A stretch of 64,000 nucleotides of DNA from Acanthornis magna (lineage: Eukaryota; Chordata; Aves; Passeriformes; Acanthizidae), in NCBI GenBank assembly GCA_036785705.1, contig JAWUZG010000296.1, positions 1 to 64,000 on the forward strand. The letters are read 5' to 3'. The position numbers were made by a program, and so were the translations under genes. Positions 34,701-46,500 of the stretch are shown here, in pieces. The notes under the pieces were generated by a model. It did no database searches. It was not told where the DNA came from and saw nothing but the letters and a program-made list of their open reading frames with translations. The stretch's first letter is position 1; every line of letters begins with the position of its first letter.

Positions 34701-37700
34701 GGTATTCGGGTATGGGGAATTTGGGGAGGGGTCCCGGGGGTCCCTAACCCTCCATACCCCCCCGGTTTGTCCCAAATTTGGGGGTATTCGGCTATGGGTA
34801 ATTTGAGGAGAGGTCCCGGGGGGATATTCGGGTGTGGGTAATTTGGGGAGGGGTCCCGGGGGGGATTCGGGGACAGGGAATTTGGGGGGTCCCGGGGGGG
34901 TATTCGGCTATGGGTAATTTGGGGAGGGGTCCCGGGGGATATTCGGGTACAGGAAATTTGGGGAGGTCCTGGGGGTCCCTAACCCTCCATACGCCCCCGG
35001 TTTGTCCCCAAATTCGGGGCTATTCAGGTATAGGTAATTTGAGGAGAGGTCCCGCGGGGATATTCGGCTATGGGTAATTTGGGGAGGGGTCCCGGGGAGG
35101 AATTCGGGGACAGGGAATTTGGGGAGGTCCTGGGGGTCCCTAACCCTCCATACCCCCCCGGTTTGTCCCCAAATTCGGGGCTATTCAGGTATAGGTAATT
35201 TGGGGAGGGGTCCCGGGGGGATATTCAGGTATAGGTAATTTGGGGAGGGGTCCCGGGGGGATATTCGGCTATGGTAATTTGGGAGGGGTCCTGGGGGTCC
35301 CTGACCCTCCATACACCCCCGGTTTGTCCCCAAATTCGGGGCTATTCAGGTATAGGTAATTTGAGGAGGGGTCCCGGGGGGGTATTCGGCTATGGGTAAT
35401 TTGGGAGAGGTCCCGGGGGGGATTCGGGTATGGGAAATTTGGGGAGGTCCTGGGGTCCCTGACCCTCCATACCCCCCCGGTTTGTCCCCAAATTTGGGGG
35501 TATTCGGCTATGGGTAATTTGAGGAGAGGTCCCGGGGGGATATTCGGGTGCGGGTAATTTGGGGAGGGGTCCCGGGGTCCCTAACCCTCCGTCCCCGCAG
35601 GTGTGCGGCGTGGCCCTGGTGGCCATCGGCATCTACGCGCAGCTGGCCCTGGCCAAGGCGCCGCTGGCCCCCGGCGCGGCTGGGGCTCGGGCGGGACCCC
35701 CGTGGCCATCGTGGTGCTGGGGGTCCTCATCTTCTTCACCTCCTTCTTCGGCTGCTGCGGCGCCTGGAGGGAGAGCTACTGCATGGTCACCACGGTGAGG
35801 GGACAAATGAAAACTGGGACAACTGACAAACTGGGACAAACTGGGAGAACTGGGACACGGCCGGACGAACTGGGACAAACTGGGACAAACTGGGACAAAC
35901 TGGGACAAACTGGGACACGGCTGGACAAACTGGGACAAACTGGGACACGGCCGGGACGAACTGGGACAAACTGGGACAAACTGGGAGAACCTGGACAAAC
36001 TGGGACACGGCCGGGACGAACTGGGACAAACTGGGACACGGCTGGGACGAACTGGGACAAACTGGGACAAACTGGGACACGGCCGGACGAACTGGGACAA
36101 ACTGGGAGAACCCATGGACACGGCCTGGACGAACTGGGACAAACTGGGACAAACTGGGACAAACTGGAGAACCTGGGACAAACTGGGAGAACCTGGGACA
36201 CGGCCGGGACGAACTGGGACAAACTGGGAGAACCTGGGACACGGCCGGGACGAACTGGGACAAACTGGGACAAACTGGGAGACGGCCGGGACGAACTGGG
36301 ACAAACTGGGACACGGCTGGGACGAACTGGACAAACTGGGAGAACCTGGGACACGGCCGGGACGAACTGGGACAAACTGGGACAAACTGGGACACGGCCG
36401 GGACAAACTGGACAACTGGAGAACCCATGGGACACGGCCGGGACGAACTGGGACAAACTGGGATAACCTGGACACGGCCGGGACAAACTGGGACAAACTG
36501 GGAGAACCCATGGGACACGGCCGGGACGAACTGGACAAACTGGGATAACCTGGACACGGCCGGGACAAACTGGACAAACTGGGAGAACCCATGGGACACG
36601 GCCTGGACGAACTGGGACAAACTGGGACAAACTGGGACAAACTGGAGAACCTGGACAAACTGGAGAACCTGGGACACGGCCGGGACGAACTGGGACAAAC
36701 TGGGACAAACTGGGAGACGGCCGGGACAAACTGGACAAACTGGGACACGGCTGGGACGAACTGGGACAAACTGGGAGAACCTGGGACACGGCCGGGACGA
36801 ACTGGGACAAACTGGGACAAACTGGGACACGGCCGGGACAAACTGGGACAAACTGGAGAACCCATGGGACACGGCCGGGACGAACTGGGACAAACTGGGA
36901 TAACCTGGGACACGGCCGGGACAAACTGGGACAAACTGGGAGAACCCATGGGACACGGCCGGGACGAACTGGACAAACTGGGACAAACTGGATAACCTGG
37001 GACACGGCCGGGACAAACTGGGACAAACTGGGACAAACTGGGAGAACCCATGGGATAAGCCCGGGACAAACTGGGACAGCCTGGGACAGCCTGGGACAGC
37101 CTGAGAGACCCCCGGGACAAACTGGGACAAACTGGGAGACCCCTGGGACAACCTGGGAGACCCCCGGGATAAGCCCCAGGACAAACTGGGACAAACTGGG
37201 AGACCCGCGGGACAGCCTGGGAGACCCCAGGGATAGCCCTGGGACAATGTGGGATAGCCTGGGACACCCCCAGGACAACCTGGACAAACTGGGACACCCT
37301 AGGACAGCCTGGAGACCCCCGGGACAAACTGGGACAAACTGGAGACCCCCGGGGACAGCCTTGGGGCAGCCTGGGACACCCCGGGGACAGTCCTGGGACA
37401 ATGTGGGATAGCCTGGGACACCCCCAGGACAACCTGGGACAAACTGGGACAGCCTGGGAGACCCCTGGGACCCCCGGGGATGGCCTGGGACACCCTGAGA
37501 GACCCCGGGATAACCCCCGGGACAAACTGGGACACCCTGGGACAGCCTGGGAGACCCCCGGGATAACCCCCAGGACAAACTGGGACGGCCTGGGAGACCC
37601 CTGGGATAACCTGGGACACCCCCAGGACAACCTGGACGTACTGGGACACCCTGGGACAGCCTGGAAGACCCCTGGGACCCCCGGGGATGGCCTGGGACAC

Positions 37701-40700
37701 CCTGGGAGACCCCCGGGATAACCCCGGGACAAACTGGGACAGCCTGGGAGACCCCCGGGATAACCTGAGACAGCCCAGGACAAGCTGGGACACCCCTGGG
37801 ACACACCTGTGACAACCTGGGATAACCTGGGACACCCCCAGGATCCTCGGGATAATCTGGGACACCCCTGGGACCCCCAGGGACACCCATGGGACACTCC
37901 CGGGACCCCTGGGACAATGTGGGACAGCCCTGGGACACCCTGGGAGACCCCGGGATAACCTGGAACACCCCTGGGGACAACCTGGGAGAGACCCCCGGGA
38001 CCCCGTGGGACAGCCTGGGACACCCTGGGACCCCCTGGGACCCTCATCAGGACACCCCTGGGACACCCCCAGGACCCCTGGGACCCCCTGGAACGACCTG
38101 GGACACACCTGGGACAGCCTGGATAACCTGGGACCCCCTGGGACAGCCCTGGGACAGCCTGGGAGACCCCCGGGGATAACCCCTGGGACAATGTGGGACA
38201 GTCCTGGGACATTCCTGGAACTCTCTGGAATAACCTGGGACACCCCCAGGACCCCCAGCCCCTCATCAGGACACCCCAGGACAACCCCGGGATAACCTGG
38301 GACAACCTGGGACAGCCTGGGACACACCTGGGACAGCCTGGGACACACCTGGGATAACCTGGGACACCCCTGGGACCCCCAGGGACACCCATGGGACACT
38401 CCCGGGACCCCTGGGACAATGTGGGACAGCCCTGGGACACCCTGGGAGAGACCCCCGGGACCCCGTGGGACAGCCTGGGACACCCTGGGACCCCCAGCCC
38501 CTCATCAGGACACCCCTGGGACACTCCTGGGACAACCTGGGACACACCTGGGACAGCCTGGGACCCCCTGGACAGCCCTGGGACAGCCTGGGAGACCCCC
38601 GGGGATAACCCCTGGGACAATGTGGGACAGTCCTGGGACATTCCTGGAACTCTCTGGAATAACCTGGGACACCCCCAGGACCCCCAGCCCCTCATCAGGA
38701 CACCCCCAGGACAACCCCGGGATAACCTGGGACAACCTGGGACACCCCCAGGATAACCTGGGACATCCCTGGACAGCCTGGGACACACCTGGGACACCCC
38801 AGGGACTCTCGGGACACCCCCAGGACAGCTCTGGGATGATCTGGGACACCTAGGACACCCCTGGGGACACCCCCAGGACCTCTGAGACACACCTGGGACA
38901 GCCTGGGATAACCTGGGACCCCCAGCCCCTCATCAGAGCACCCTTGGGACAGTCCTGGGACAACTTGGGACACCCCCGGGACCCCCCGGGACAGCCTGGG
39001 ATAACCTGGGACACCCTGGGGACCCTCAGGGACACCCTTGGGACAATGTGGGACAGCCTGGGACACCCCCGGGGACAGCCTGGATCACCCCTGGGACCCC
39101 CAGCCCCTCATCAGGACACCCCCGGGACCCCTGACCCAACCCCTCATCGGGTGGACCCCCATGGGAACACCCCCGGGACACCCCCAGGACAATGTGGGAC
39201 ACCCCTGGGACCCCCTGGGACAGCCCTGGGATAACCCCAGGACAACCTGGGACACCCCAGGACCCACACCCCTGGGACACTCCCAGGACCCCCATGGGAC
39301 ACCCCCAGGACCCCCATGGGACACCCCCAGGACCCCCAACCCAGCCCTGCCCCCCCACCCACCCATCCTGACACCCCCCAAACCCCCAGGACCCCCACTG
39401 TGACCCCTCCTTTTCCCCCTGGACCCCCCCATAACCCCCACTGTGACCCCCCCGACCCCCTACCCACCCCAAAACCCTCCCACAACCCCCACTGTGACCC
39501 CTCCTTTTCCCCCTGGACCCCCCCCATAACCCCCACCCTGACCCCCCCAGACCCCCCCCAAGACCCCCAGACCCCCCCAGACCCCCCAAGCCCCCCCCTG
39601 ACCCCCCGTGCCCCCCCAGTTCGCCGTCCTCCTCAGCCTCATCTTCCTGGTGGAGATCGCCGCCGCCATCGCCGGCTACGTCTTCAAGGACAAGGTGGGG
39701 GTCCCTTCCCCACGCCCGGGGGTCCCTGACCCTCCCCCCGGGGGGTCCCTGAGCCCCCCGAGACCCCCCCGTGACCCCCCCGCGCCCCCCAGGTGCGCTC
39801 GGTGGTGCAGGAGGGGCTGTGGGAGGCCCTGAACAGCTACGGCCAGGACCCCGCGCTGACCGCGGCCATGGACAAGCTCCAGCAGGACGTGAGTGCGGGG
39901 TGACCCCAAAACGAGTGGGGGGCTGCTCGGGGAGACCCCTCCCCACAATTCCCGCCCCGTTTTTCCCGCAGTTTTCCTGCTGCGGGGTCAATAATTACAC
40001 CGACTGGGCTCGCGTGGGACGCTTTGGGGACAATGACACCGTGCCGCGCTCCTGCTGCCGAGAGGACACTGTCGCCTGCAACGTCCGGCCCAGCCCGGCC
40101 ACGGTGTTCGAGAGGGTGAGACCCCTCCCCAAATTGGGATCCAGCCACCCCTCGGGGGTCTCCGAGCCCCCTGACCCCTCCCCGTGCCCCCCAGGGCTGC
40201 CTGCAGAGCCTCGAGGCGTGGGTCAGGAGGAACATCGTGGTGGTGGCGGCCGTGGCGCTGGGCATCGCCTTCTTCGAGGTGAGACCCCCGAAATGGGGGG
40301 AGGGACCCCCGAATGGGGGGAGAGCCCCGAAATGGGGGGAGAGCCCTGAAATGGGGGGAGAGGGACCCCCGAATGGGGGGAGAGCCCCAAAATTGGGGGG
40401 GGAGAGCCCCAAAATTGGGGGGAGACCCCCGAAATGGGGGGGAGACCCCAAAATGTGTGGGGGGGGAGACCCCAGAATGTGGGGGGGGAGAGCCCCAAAA
40501 TGGGGGGGGAGACCCCCGAAATTGGAGGGGAGAGCCCCAAAATGGAGGGGAGACCCCTGAAATGGGGGGGGAGGGACCCCCAAATGGGGGGGAAGATCCC
40601 CGAAATGGGGGGAGAGACCCCCGAAATGTGGGGGGGAGAGCCCCAAAATGGGGGGGGGAGAGCCCCGAAAGGGGGGGAGAGGGACCCCCAAAATGGGGGG

Positions 40701-42301
40701 AGAGCCCTGAAATGGGGGGGAGGGCCCCGAAATGGGGGGGGAGAGCCCCAAAATGGGGAATGAGGGACCCCCAAAATGTGGGGGGAGAGCCCTGAAATGT
40801 GGGGGGGGAGACCCCCAAATGGGGGGTGAGAGCCCCGAAATGGGGGGAGAGGGACCCCCAAATGGGGGGAGAGCCCCAAAATGGGGGAGGAGAGCCCTGA
40901 AATGGGGGGGGGAGAGCCCTGAGATGGGGGGAGACCCCCAAAATGGGGGGGAGACTCCCAAAATGGGGGTGGGAGAGCCCCAAAGTGTGGCGTGAGACCC
41001 CCAAAATATGGGGGGGAGAGTCCCGAAATGGGGGGGATGAGAGCCCCAAAATGTGGGGGGAGAACCCCCAAAATCTGGGGTGGGAGACCCCAAAATGTGG
41101 GGTGGGAGACCCCCAAAGTGTGGGGTGAGAGACCCCAAATTCCCCCCCCATTTCTGCCCCCCCAATCTAACTGACCCCTCCCATTTCCACCCCCCGAATT
41201 TAACTGCCCCCCCATTTCTGACCCCCCAAATTTCACTGCCCCCCATTTCTGCCCCCCCAATTTCCCTGACCCCCCCGATGTCACTGCCCCCCCATTTCTG
41301 ACCCCCAATTTAACTGACCCCCCAATTTCACTGCCCCCCATCTGTGCCCCCCCCAAATGTAACTTTCCCCCCAATTTCCCTGCCCCCCAATTTCTGTCCC
41401 TCCCAATTCACTGCCCCCCCATTTCTGCCCCCCCAAAATTTAATTGACTTCCCATTTCTCCCCCCCCAAATTTCCCTGCCCCCCAATTTCCCTGCCCCCC
41501 AATCTAACTGACCCCCCCCAATTTATCTGACCCCCCCATTTCTGCCCCCCCAATCTGACGCCCCCCAATTTCTGCCCCCCCGATCTGCCCCCCCATCTGA
41601 CGCCCCCCCATTTCTAACCCCCCCAATCTAACTGACCCCCCCCAAATTTCACTGCCCCCCCCGATCTGCCCCCCCCAATTTCTGACCCCCCCCAATTTAA
41701 CTGACCCCCCCATTTCTGCGCCCCCAATCTGATGCCCCCCAATTTAACTGACCCCCCCATTTCTGCCCCCCCCAATCTGACGCCCCCCCCAATTTCTGCC
41801 CCCCCGACCTAACGCCCCCCAATTTCTGCCCCCCCAATTTAACTGACCCCCCCATTTCTGCCCCCCCCGATCTGCCTCCCCCCAATTTCTGACCCCCCAT
41901 CTAACGCCCCCCAATTTCTGACCCCCCCATCTGACGCCCCCCATTTTCTGACCCCCCCCCAATTTAACTGCCCCCCCCCCAAATTTCACTGCCCCCCCGA
42001 TCTGCCCCCCCCCAATTTCTGCCCCCCAATCTAATGCCCCCAATTTCTGCCCCCCCCGATCTGACACCCCCCAATTTCTGACCCCAAATTTCACTGCCCC
42101 CCCCATTTCTGCCCCCCCATCTGACGCCCCCCCCATTTCTGACCCCCCCGATCTGATACCCCCCCAATTTTACCGGCCCCCCCCCCCCAATTTCTGCCCC
42201 CCCCGATCTGACGCCCCCCATTTGTGCCCCCCCAGATCCTGGGCATTGTGTTCTCCTGCTGCCTCATGCGGGGGATCCGCAGCGGCTACGAGGTCATGTA
42301 G
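31649..42301 (+). CDS. CD63: CD63 antigen (tetraspanin-30), seven coding exons with one frameshift
   Basis: Four-pass tetraspanin of late endosomes, lysosomes and exosomes. Join: 31649-31714, 35601-35794, 39620-39694, 39793-39888, 39972-40115, 40195-40278, 42236-42301. Hallmarks: MAVEGGMKCVK start, GCCGAWRESYC small-loop region, and LVEIAAAIAGYVFKDK TM3. The large extracellular loop has CCGVNNYTDW, PRSCC and a further Cys pair. TM4 is NIVVVAAVALGIAFFE, and GYEVM is the C-terminal AP-binding lysosomal sorting signal. All exon phases are 0 except coding exon 2, which is 194 nt where 195 is needed. The frame shifts by one base between ARAG and TPVAIVV. Corrected length would be 241 aa against 238 in human. 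Position beside RDH5 supports CD63. The frameshift is more likely a sequencing or assembly error in a G/C run than a dead gene, since every other exon is intact. Confidence 0.92.
31880..32420 (+). repeat. ggacccccagaaccggg minisatellite, CD63 intron 2
   Basis: About 25 units of 18-28 bp (gggacccccagaaccggggg). Bases 32420-32640 are mainly low-copy with ggggacaccgggag runs. An 11-bp cggtgacacgg array lies at 32640-32712. Bases 32712-33000 are largely unique. Confidence 0.88.
33000..35590 (+). repeat. About 55-60 bp minisatellite before CD63 coding exon 2
   Basis: Units read tatgggtaatttggggaggg, gtcccgggggg, atattcgg. Every 250-450 bp a longer segment, ggtccctaaccctccatacc, cccccggtttgtcccc, aaattcggggctattcaggt, intervenes. 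That segment resembles the real acceptor region (gtccctaaccctccgtcccc then gcag|gtgtgcgg) with the AG changed. Decayed copies of the exon 2 acceptor edge are therefore built into the array. Confidence 0.88.
35601..35794 (+). CDS. CD63: CD63 coding exon 2, frameshifted
   Basis: Acceptor GTCCCCGCAG and donor CCACG|GTGAGG. The first part reads VCGVALVAIGIYAQLALAKA in frame 1. The second part, PVAIVVLGVLIFFTSFFGCC then GAWRESYCMVTT, is in another frame. The switch lies near 35680-35700 (ggctggggctcgggcgggac). Length 194 nt is one short of a multiple of three, while both flanking introns are phase 0, so a single missing base explains it. TM1 end, small loop and TM2 are encoded here. Confidence 0.9.
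35800..37075 (+). repeat. gggacaaactg minisatellite, donor side of CD63 intron 3
   Basis: 11-12 bp units gggacaaact(g) with interspersed gggacacggccgggacgaac and gggagaacccatg words, in higher-order blocks of about 110-180 bp. It begins about 10 bases after the exon 2 donor. Confidence 0.93.
37075..39610 (+). repeat. ctgggacacccc minisatellite, acceptor side of CD63 intron 3
   Basis: Units of ctgggacacccctgggaccc and gggataacctgggacac run to about 39330. A long duplicated block (37850-38260 against 38340-38700) includes cccagcccctcatcaggaca. From 39340 to 39610 the sequence becomes C-rich (cccccaaacccccaggaccc) with two copies of actgtgacccctccttttcc. Sense-strand base bias changes from G/A-rich at the donor to C-rich at the acceptor. 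Confidence 0.9.
39620..39694 (+). CDS. CD63: CD63 coding exon 3 (TM3)
   Basis: 75 nt, FAVLLSLIFLVEIAAAIAGY then VFKDK, acceptor CCCCCAG and donor AAG|GTGGGG. Corresponds exactly to the human TM3 exon ending in RDK. Confidence 0.95.
39793..39888 (+). CDS. CD63: CD63 coding exon 4 (large loop, first part)
   Basis: 96 nt encoding VRSVVQEGLWEALNSYGQDP then ALTAAMDKLQQD. Acceptor CCCCCCAG and donor GAC|GTGAGT. Same size as the human exon ending in DRMQAD. Confidence 0.94.
39972..40115 (+). CDS. CD63: CD63 coding exon 5 (CCG motif)
   Basis: 144 nt encoding FSCCGVNNYTDW, then PRSCCREDTVAC and TVFER. It holds the tetraspanin CCG motif, the PxSC-type motif and sequons N-Y-T and N-D-T. Acceptor TTCCCGCAG and donor AGAGG|GTGAGA. 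Confidence 0.95.
40195..40278 (+). CDS. CD63: CD63 coding exon 6 (TM4)
   Basis: 84 nt, GCLQSLEAWVRRNIVVVAAV then ALGIAFFE. It carries the last loop Cys and TM4. Acceptor GCCCCCCAG and donor GAG|GTGAGA. Confidence 0.95.
40279..42230 (+). repeat. CD63 intron 6: G-rich half followed by complementary C-rich half
   Basis: From 40279 to about 41135 the units are G-rich (gagccccgaaatggggggga, gacccccaaaatgtgggggg). From about 41140 to 42230 they are C-rich (ccccccatttctgccccccc, aatttaactgacc). The A-A-A-T-G6 core of the first half is the reverse complement of the C6-A-T-T-T core of the second. The intron as a whole is therefore a diverged inverted repeat with the switch near 41135. Confidence 0.9.
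42236..42301 (+). CDS. CD63: CD63 coding exon 7 (GYEVM tail and stop)
   Basis: 66 nt: ILGIVFSCCLMRGIRSGYEV then M and TAG (42299-42301). GYEVM is the conserved YxxPhi lysosome-targeting signal. Acceptor GCCCCCCCAG. Confidence 0.96.
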   Translation: MLGIVFSCCLMRGIRSGYEVM

Positions 42302-42399
42302 CCCCCCCCCCCAAATTCCGGTCCCCCCCGGGGGTCCTGGGGGGTCCTGGGGGGTCTCACATGCTGACCCCCCCCCCTTGGGGGTCCCCCCGGGTTTGG

Positions 42400-42405
42400 A
42401 ATAAA
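42400..42405 (+). terminator. CD63: CD63 polyadenylation signal AATAAA
   Basis: About 100 bases after the stop codon (ttggAATAAAgagg), followed by ctggagagatgagtgtgacc. Single copy, unlike the poly(A) sites of the neighbouring genes. Confidence 0.85.
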
Positions 42406-42429
42406 GAGGAGAAGCTTCTGGAGAGATGA

Positions 42430-43460
42430 GTGTGACCCCTGGGGGAGGGTCTCTTATGGGGTCTGGGGGGGTCTCTTATGGGGTCAGGGGTCCCTCGTGG
42501 GTCCCTTATGAGGTCAGGGGGGTCTCTTATTGGGTCGGGGGTCTCTTATTGGGTCGGGGTTCCCTTATGGGGTTAGGGGGTCTTTCTTGGGTCCTTTATG
42601 GGGTCAGGGGTCCCTCATGGGTCCCTTATGAGGTCAGGGGGGTCTCTTATGGGGTCTGGGGGGTCTCTTATGGGTTTAGGGAGTCTTTCATGGGTCCTTT
42701 ATGGGGTCAGGGGTCCCTTATGGGGTCAAGGGAGGGTCTCTCATTGGGGTTGGGGGTCTCTTATGGGATCGGGGGTCTTTCATGGGTCCCTTATGGGGTC
42801 AGGGGTTCCCCTATGGGGTCAGGGGTCTCTCATGGGGTCAGGGGTCTCTCATGGGGTCGGGGGGTCTCTCATGAGTTCCTTATGGGGTTGGGGGGGTCCC
42901 TCATTGGTGGGGGGATCCCTTATGGGGTTGGGGGTCTCTCATGGGTTAGGGGTCCCTTATGAGGTCATGGGGTTGGGGGGGTCTCTCACAAGTCCCTTAT
43001 GGGGTGGGGGGGTCCCATATGGGGTTCAAGGAGTCTCTCATGGGTCGGGGGTCCCTTATGGGGTCGGGGGTCCCTTATGGGGTCGGGGGGGGTCTCTCGG
43101 GGGGTCCTTCATGAATTTGGGGGTTCCTTTATGGGGTCAGGGGGTCCCTCATGGGTCCCTTATGAGGTCAGGGGGGTCTCTTATGGGGTCGGGGGTCTCT
43201 TATGGGGTGTGGGGTCTCTTATGGGATCGGGGGGGTCTCTTATGGGGGGGGGTCCTTCATGAATTTGGGGGTTCCTTTATGGGGTCAGGGGGTCCCTCAT
43301 GGGTGGGACAAGGACCCTCATGGGGTTGGGGGTCTCTTATGGGGTTGGGGGTCCTTTATGGGGTAGAGGATCCCTTATGAGGTGGGGGGCGTCCCTTATG
43401 GGGTTCAGGGGGTCTCTCATGGGTTGGGGGTCCCCTATGGGGTTGGGGGTCCCCTCCTGG
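42430..43460. repeat. About 20-bp minisatellite (gggtctcttatggggtcagg)
   Basis: Some 45 units between the convergent ends of CD63 and RDH5. gggtcccttatg(g/a)ggtc and ctttcatgggt variants occur, with a longer block duplicated around 42598-42700 and 43140-43240. No gene. From 43460 to 43590 the sequence is low-copy. Confidence 0.92.
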
Positions 43461-43589
43461 AGTTTTGGGGTCCCCCCTGTGCCCCATTGACCCCGTGGGT
43501 GCTGTAGGGCTGAGGGGGCTGGTCCTGGTGGGTCTGGGGGCTCCGTGTGTCCCCTCAGTGTCCCCAAATCCTCAGGTGTCCCCTCAGTG

Positions 43590-46500
43590 TCCCCAGTTCC
43601 CAACCCCAATCAGGAACAAGGACAGACGAGTTCAGGACGTTATTTCCCCACCTCGGGGGGGGTTTATTTTGGGTCTGGGGTCTCTGGGGGCTCTCAGTGG
43701 GCACTTTGGGCAGGATGAGGGCCAGCGCCAGGTCCGTGGGGTTCCTTGTGCCACCTCAATGTCCCCAAATCCAAGCCTGATCAAGAACAAAGACAAGTTC
43801 GGGACGTTGTCTCCCCAACCTTGGGGGGTTTATTTTGGGTCTGGGGTCTCTCAGCGAACACTCTGGGCTGGCCGGGGCAGGATGAGGGCCAGGGCCAGGT
43901 CCATGGGGTTCCTGTGTCACCTCAGTGTCCCCAAATCCCAAGCTGAGCAAGAACAAGGACAAACAAGTTCGGGGCTTTATTGTCCACCCTGGGAGTGTTT
44001 ATTTTGAGTCTGGGGTCTCTCAGTGAACACTCTGGGCCGGCCGGGGCAGGATGAGGGCCAGCGCCAGGTCCGTGGGGTTCCTTGTGTCACCTCAGTGTCC
44101 CCAAATCCCAACCCCGATCAAGAACAAGAAGAGGGATGAATTCAAGGCTTTATTCCCCACCCCGGGGGGGTTCATTTTGGGTCTGGGGTCTCTCAGTGAA
44201 CACTCTGGGCTGGCCGGGGCAGGATGAGGGCCAGGCCCAGGTCCGTGGGGTTCCTTGTGTCACCTCAGTGTCCCCAAATCCCAACCCTGATCAAGAACAA
44301 GAAGAGGGATGAGTTCAAGGCTTTATTCCCCAACCTTGGGGGGTTCATTTTGGGTCTGGGGTCTCTCAGCGAACACTCTGGGCTGGCCGGGGCAGGATGA
44401 GGGCCAGGCCCAGGTCCGTGGGGTTCCTGTGTCACCTCAGTGTCCCCAAATCCCCATTACAACCACAAGCAAGGAGGGACAAGTTCAAGGCTTTATTCCC
44501 CACCCTGGGGGGGTTCATTTTGAGTCTGGGGTCTCTCAGCAGACACTTTAGGCAGCATGAGGGCCAAGCCCAGGTCTGTGGGGTTCGTTGTGTCACCTCA
44601 GTGTCCCCAGATCAATCTCAATGTCCCCAAATCCCAACCCCAGCCAAGAACAAGGACAGATGAATTCAAGGCTTTATTCCCCACCCCGGGGGGGTTTATT
44701 TTGGGTCTGGGGTCTCTCAGTGAACACTCTGGGCTGGCCGGGGCAGGATGAGGGCCAGGGCCAGGTCCGTGGGGTTCCTTGTGTCACCTCAGTGTCCCCA
44801 AATCCCAACCCCGATCAAGAACAAGAAGAGGGATGAGTTCAAGGCTTTATTCCCCAACCTTGGGGGGTTCATTTTGGGTCTGGGGTCTCTCAGCGAACAC
44901 TCTGGGCTGGCCGGGGCAGGATGAGGGCCAGGCCCAGGTCCGTGGGGTTCCTGTGTCACCTCAGTGTCCCCAAATCCCCATTACAACCACAAGCAAGGAT
45001 GGACAAGTTCAAGGCTTTATTCCCCAACCTTGGGGGGTTCATTTTGAGTCTGGGGTCTCTCAGCAGACACTTTAGGCAGCATGAGGGCCAAGCCCAGGTC
45101 TGTGGGGTTCGTTGTGTCACCTCAGTGTCCCCAGATCAATCTCAATGTCCCCAAATCCCAACCCCAGCCAAGAACAAGGACAGATGAATTCAAGGCTTTA
45201 TTCCCCACCCCGGGGGGGTTTATTTTGGGTCTGGGGTCTCTCAGTGAACACTCTGGGCTGGCCGGGGCAGGATGAGGGCCAGCGCCAGGCCCATGGGGTT
45301 CCTGTGTCACCTCAGTGTCCCCAAATCCCCATTACAACCACAAGCAAGGATGGACAAGTTCAAGGCTTTATTCCCCACCCTGGGGGGGTTCATTTTGAGA
45401 CTGGGGTCTCTCAGCAGACACTTTAGGCAGCATGAGGGCCAAGCCCAGGTCTGTGGGGTTCGTTGTGTCACCTCAGTGTCCCCAGATCAATCTCAGTGTC
45501 CCCAAATCCCAACCCCAATCAAGAACAAGAAGAGGGATGAATTCAGGGCTTTATTCCCCACCCCGGGGGGGTTCATTTTGGGTCTGGGGTCTCTCAGTGA
45601 ACACTCTGGGCTGGCCGGGGCAGGATGAGGGCCAGCGCCAGGTCCGTGGGGTTCCTGTGTCACCTCAGTGTCCCTCTGGGGATCTGTCCCCATTCCAACC
45701 CCAATCACAAACAAGGACAGATGAATTCAGGGCTTTATTCCCCACCCCGGGGGGGTTTATTTTGGGTCTGGGGTCTCTCAGCGAACGCTCTGGGCCGGCC
45801 GGGGCAGGATGAGGGCCAGGTCCGTGGGGTTCCTTGTGTCACCTCAATGTCCCCAAATCCCATTACACCACCAACCCCAACACCAACCAAGAACAGGGAC
45901 AGGTTCAAGGCTTTATTCCCCACCCTGGGGGGTTCATTTTGGGTCTGGGGTCTCTCAGTGAACACTCTGGGCTGGCCGGGGCAGGATGAGGGCCAGCGCC
46001 AGGCCCATGGGGTTCCTGTGTCACCTCAGTGTCCCCAAATCAATCTCAATGTCCCCAATCACAACCCCAATCAAGAACAAAGACAGACAAGTTCAGGACG
46101 TTGTCTCCCCAACCTTGGGGGGGTTTATTTTGAGTCTGGGGTCTCTCAGCGAACACTCTGGGCTGGCCGGGGCAGGATGAGGGCCAGGCCCGTGGGGTTC
46201 CTTGTGTCACCTCAGTGTCCCCAAATCCCCATTACAACCACAAGCAAGGATGGACAAGTTCAAGGCTTTATTCCCCAACCTTGGGGGGTTCATTTTGAGT
46301 CTGGGGTCTCTCAGCAGACACTTTAGGCAGGATGAGGGCCAAGCCCAGGTCTGTGGGGTTCGTTGTGTCACCTCAGTGTCCCCAGATCAATCTCAATGTC
46401 CCCAAATCCCAACCCCAGCCAAGAACAAGGACAGATGAATTCAAGGCTTTATTCCCCACCCCGGGGGGGTTCATTTTGGGTCTGGGGTCTCTCAGTGAAC

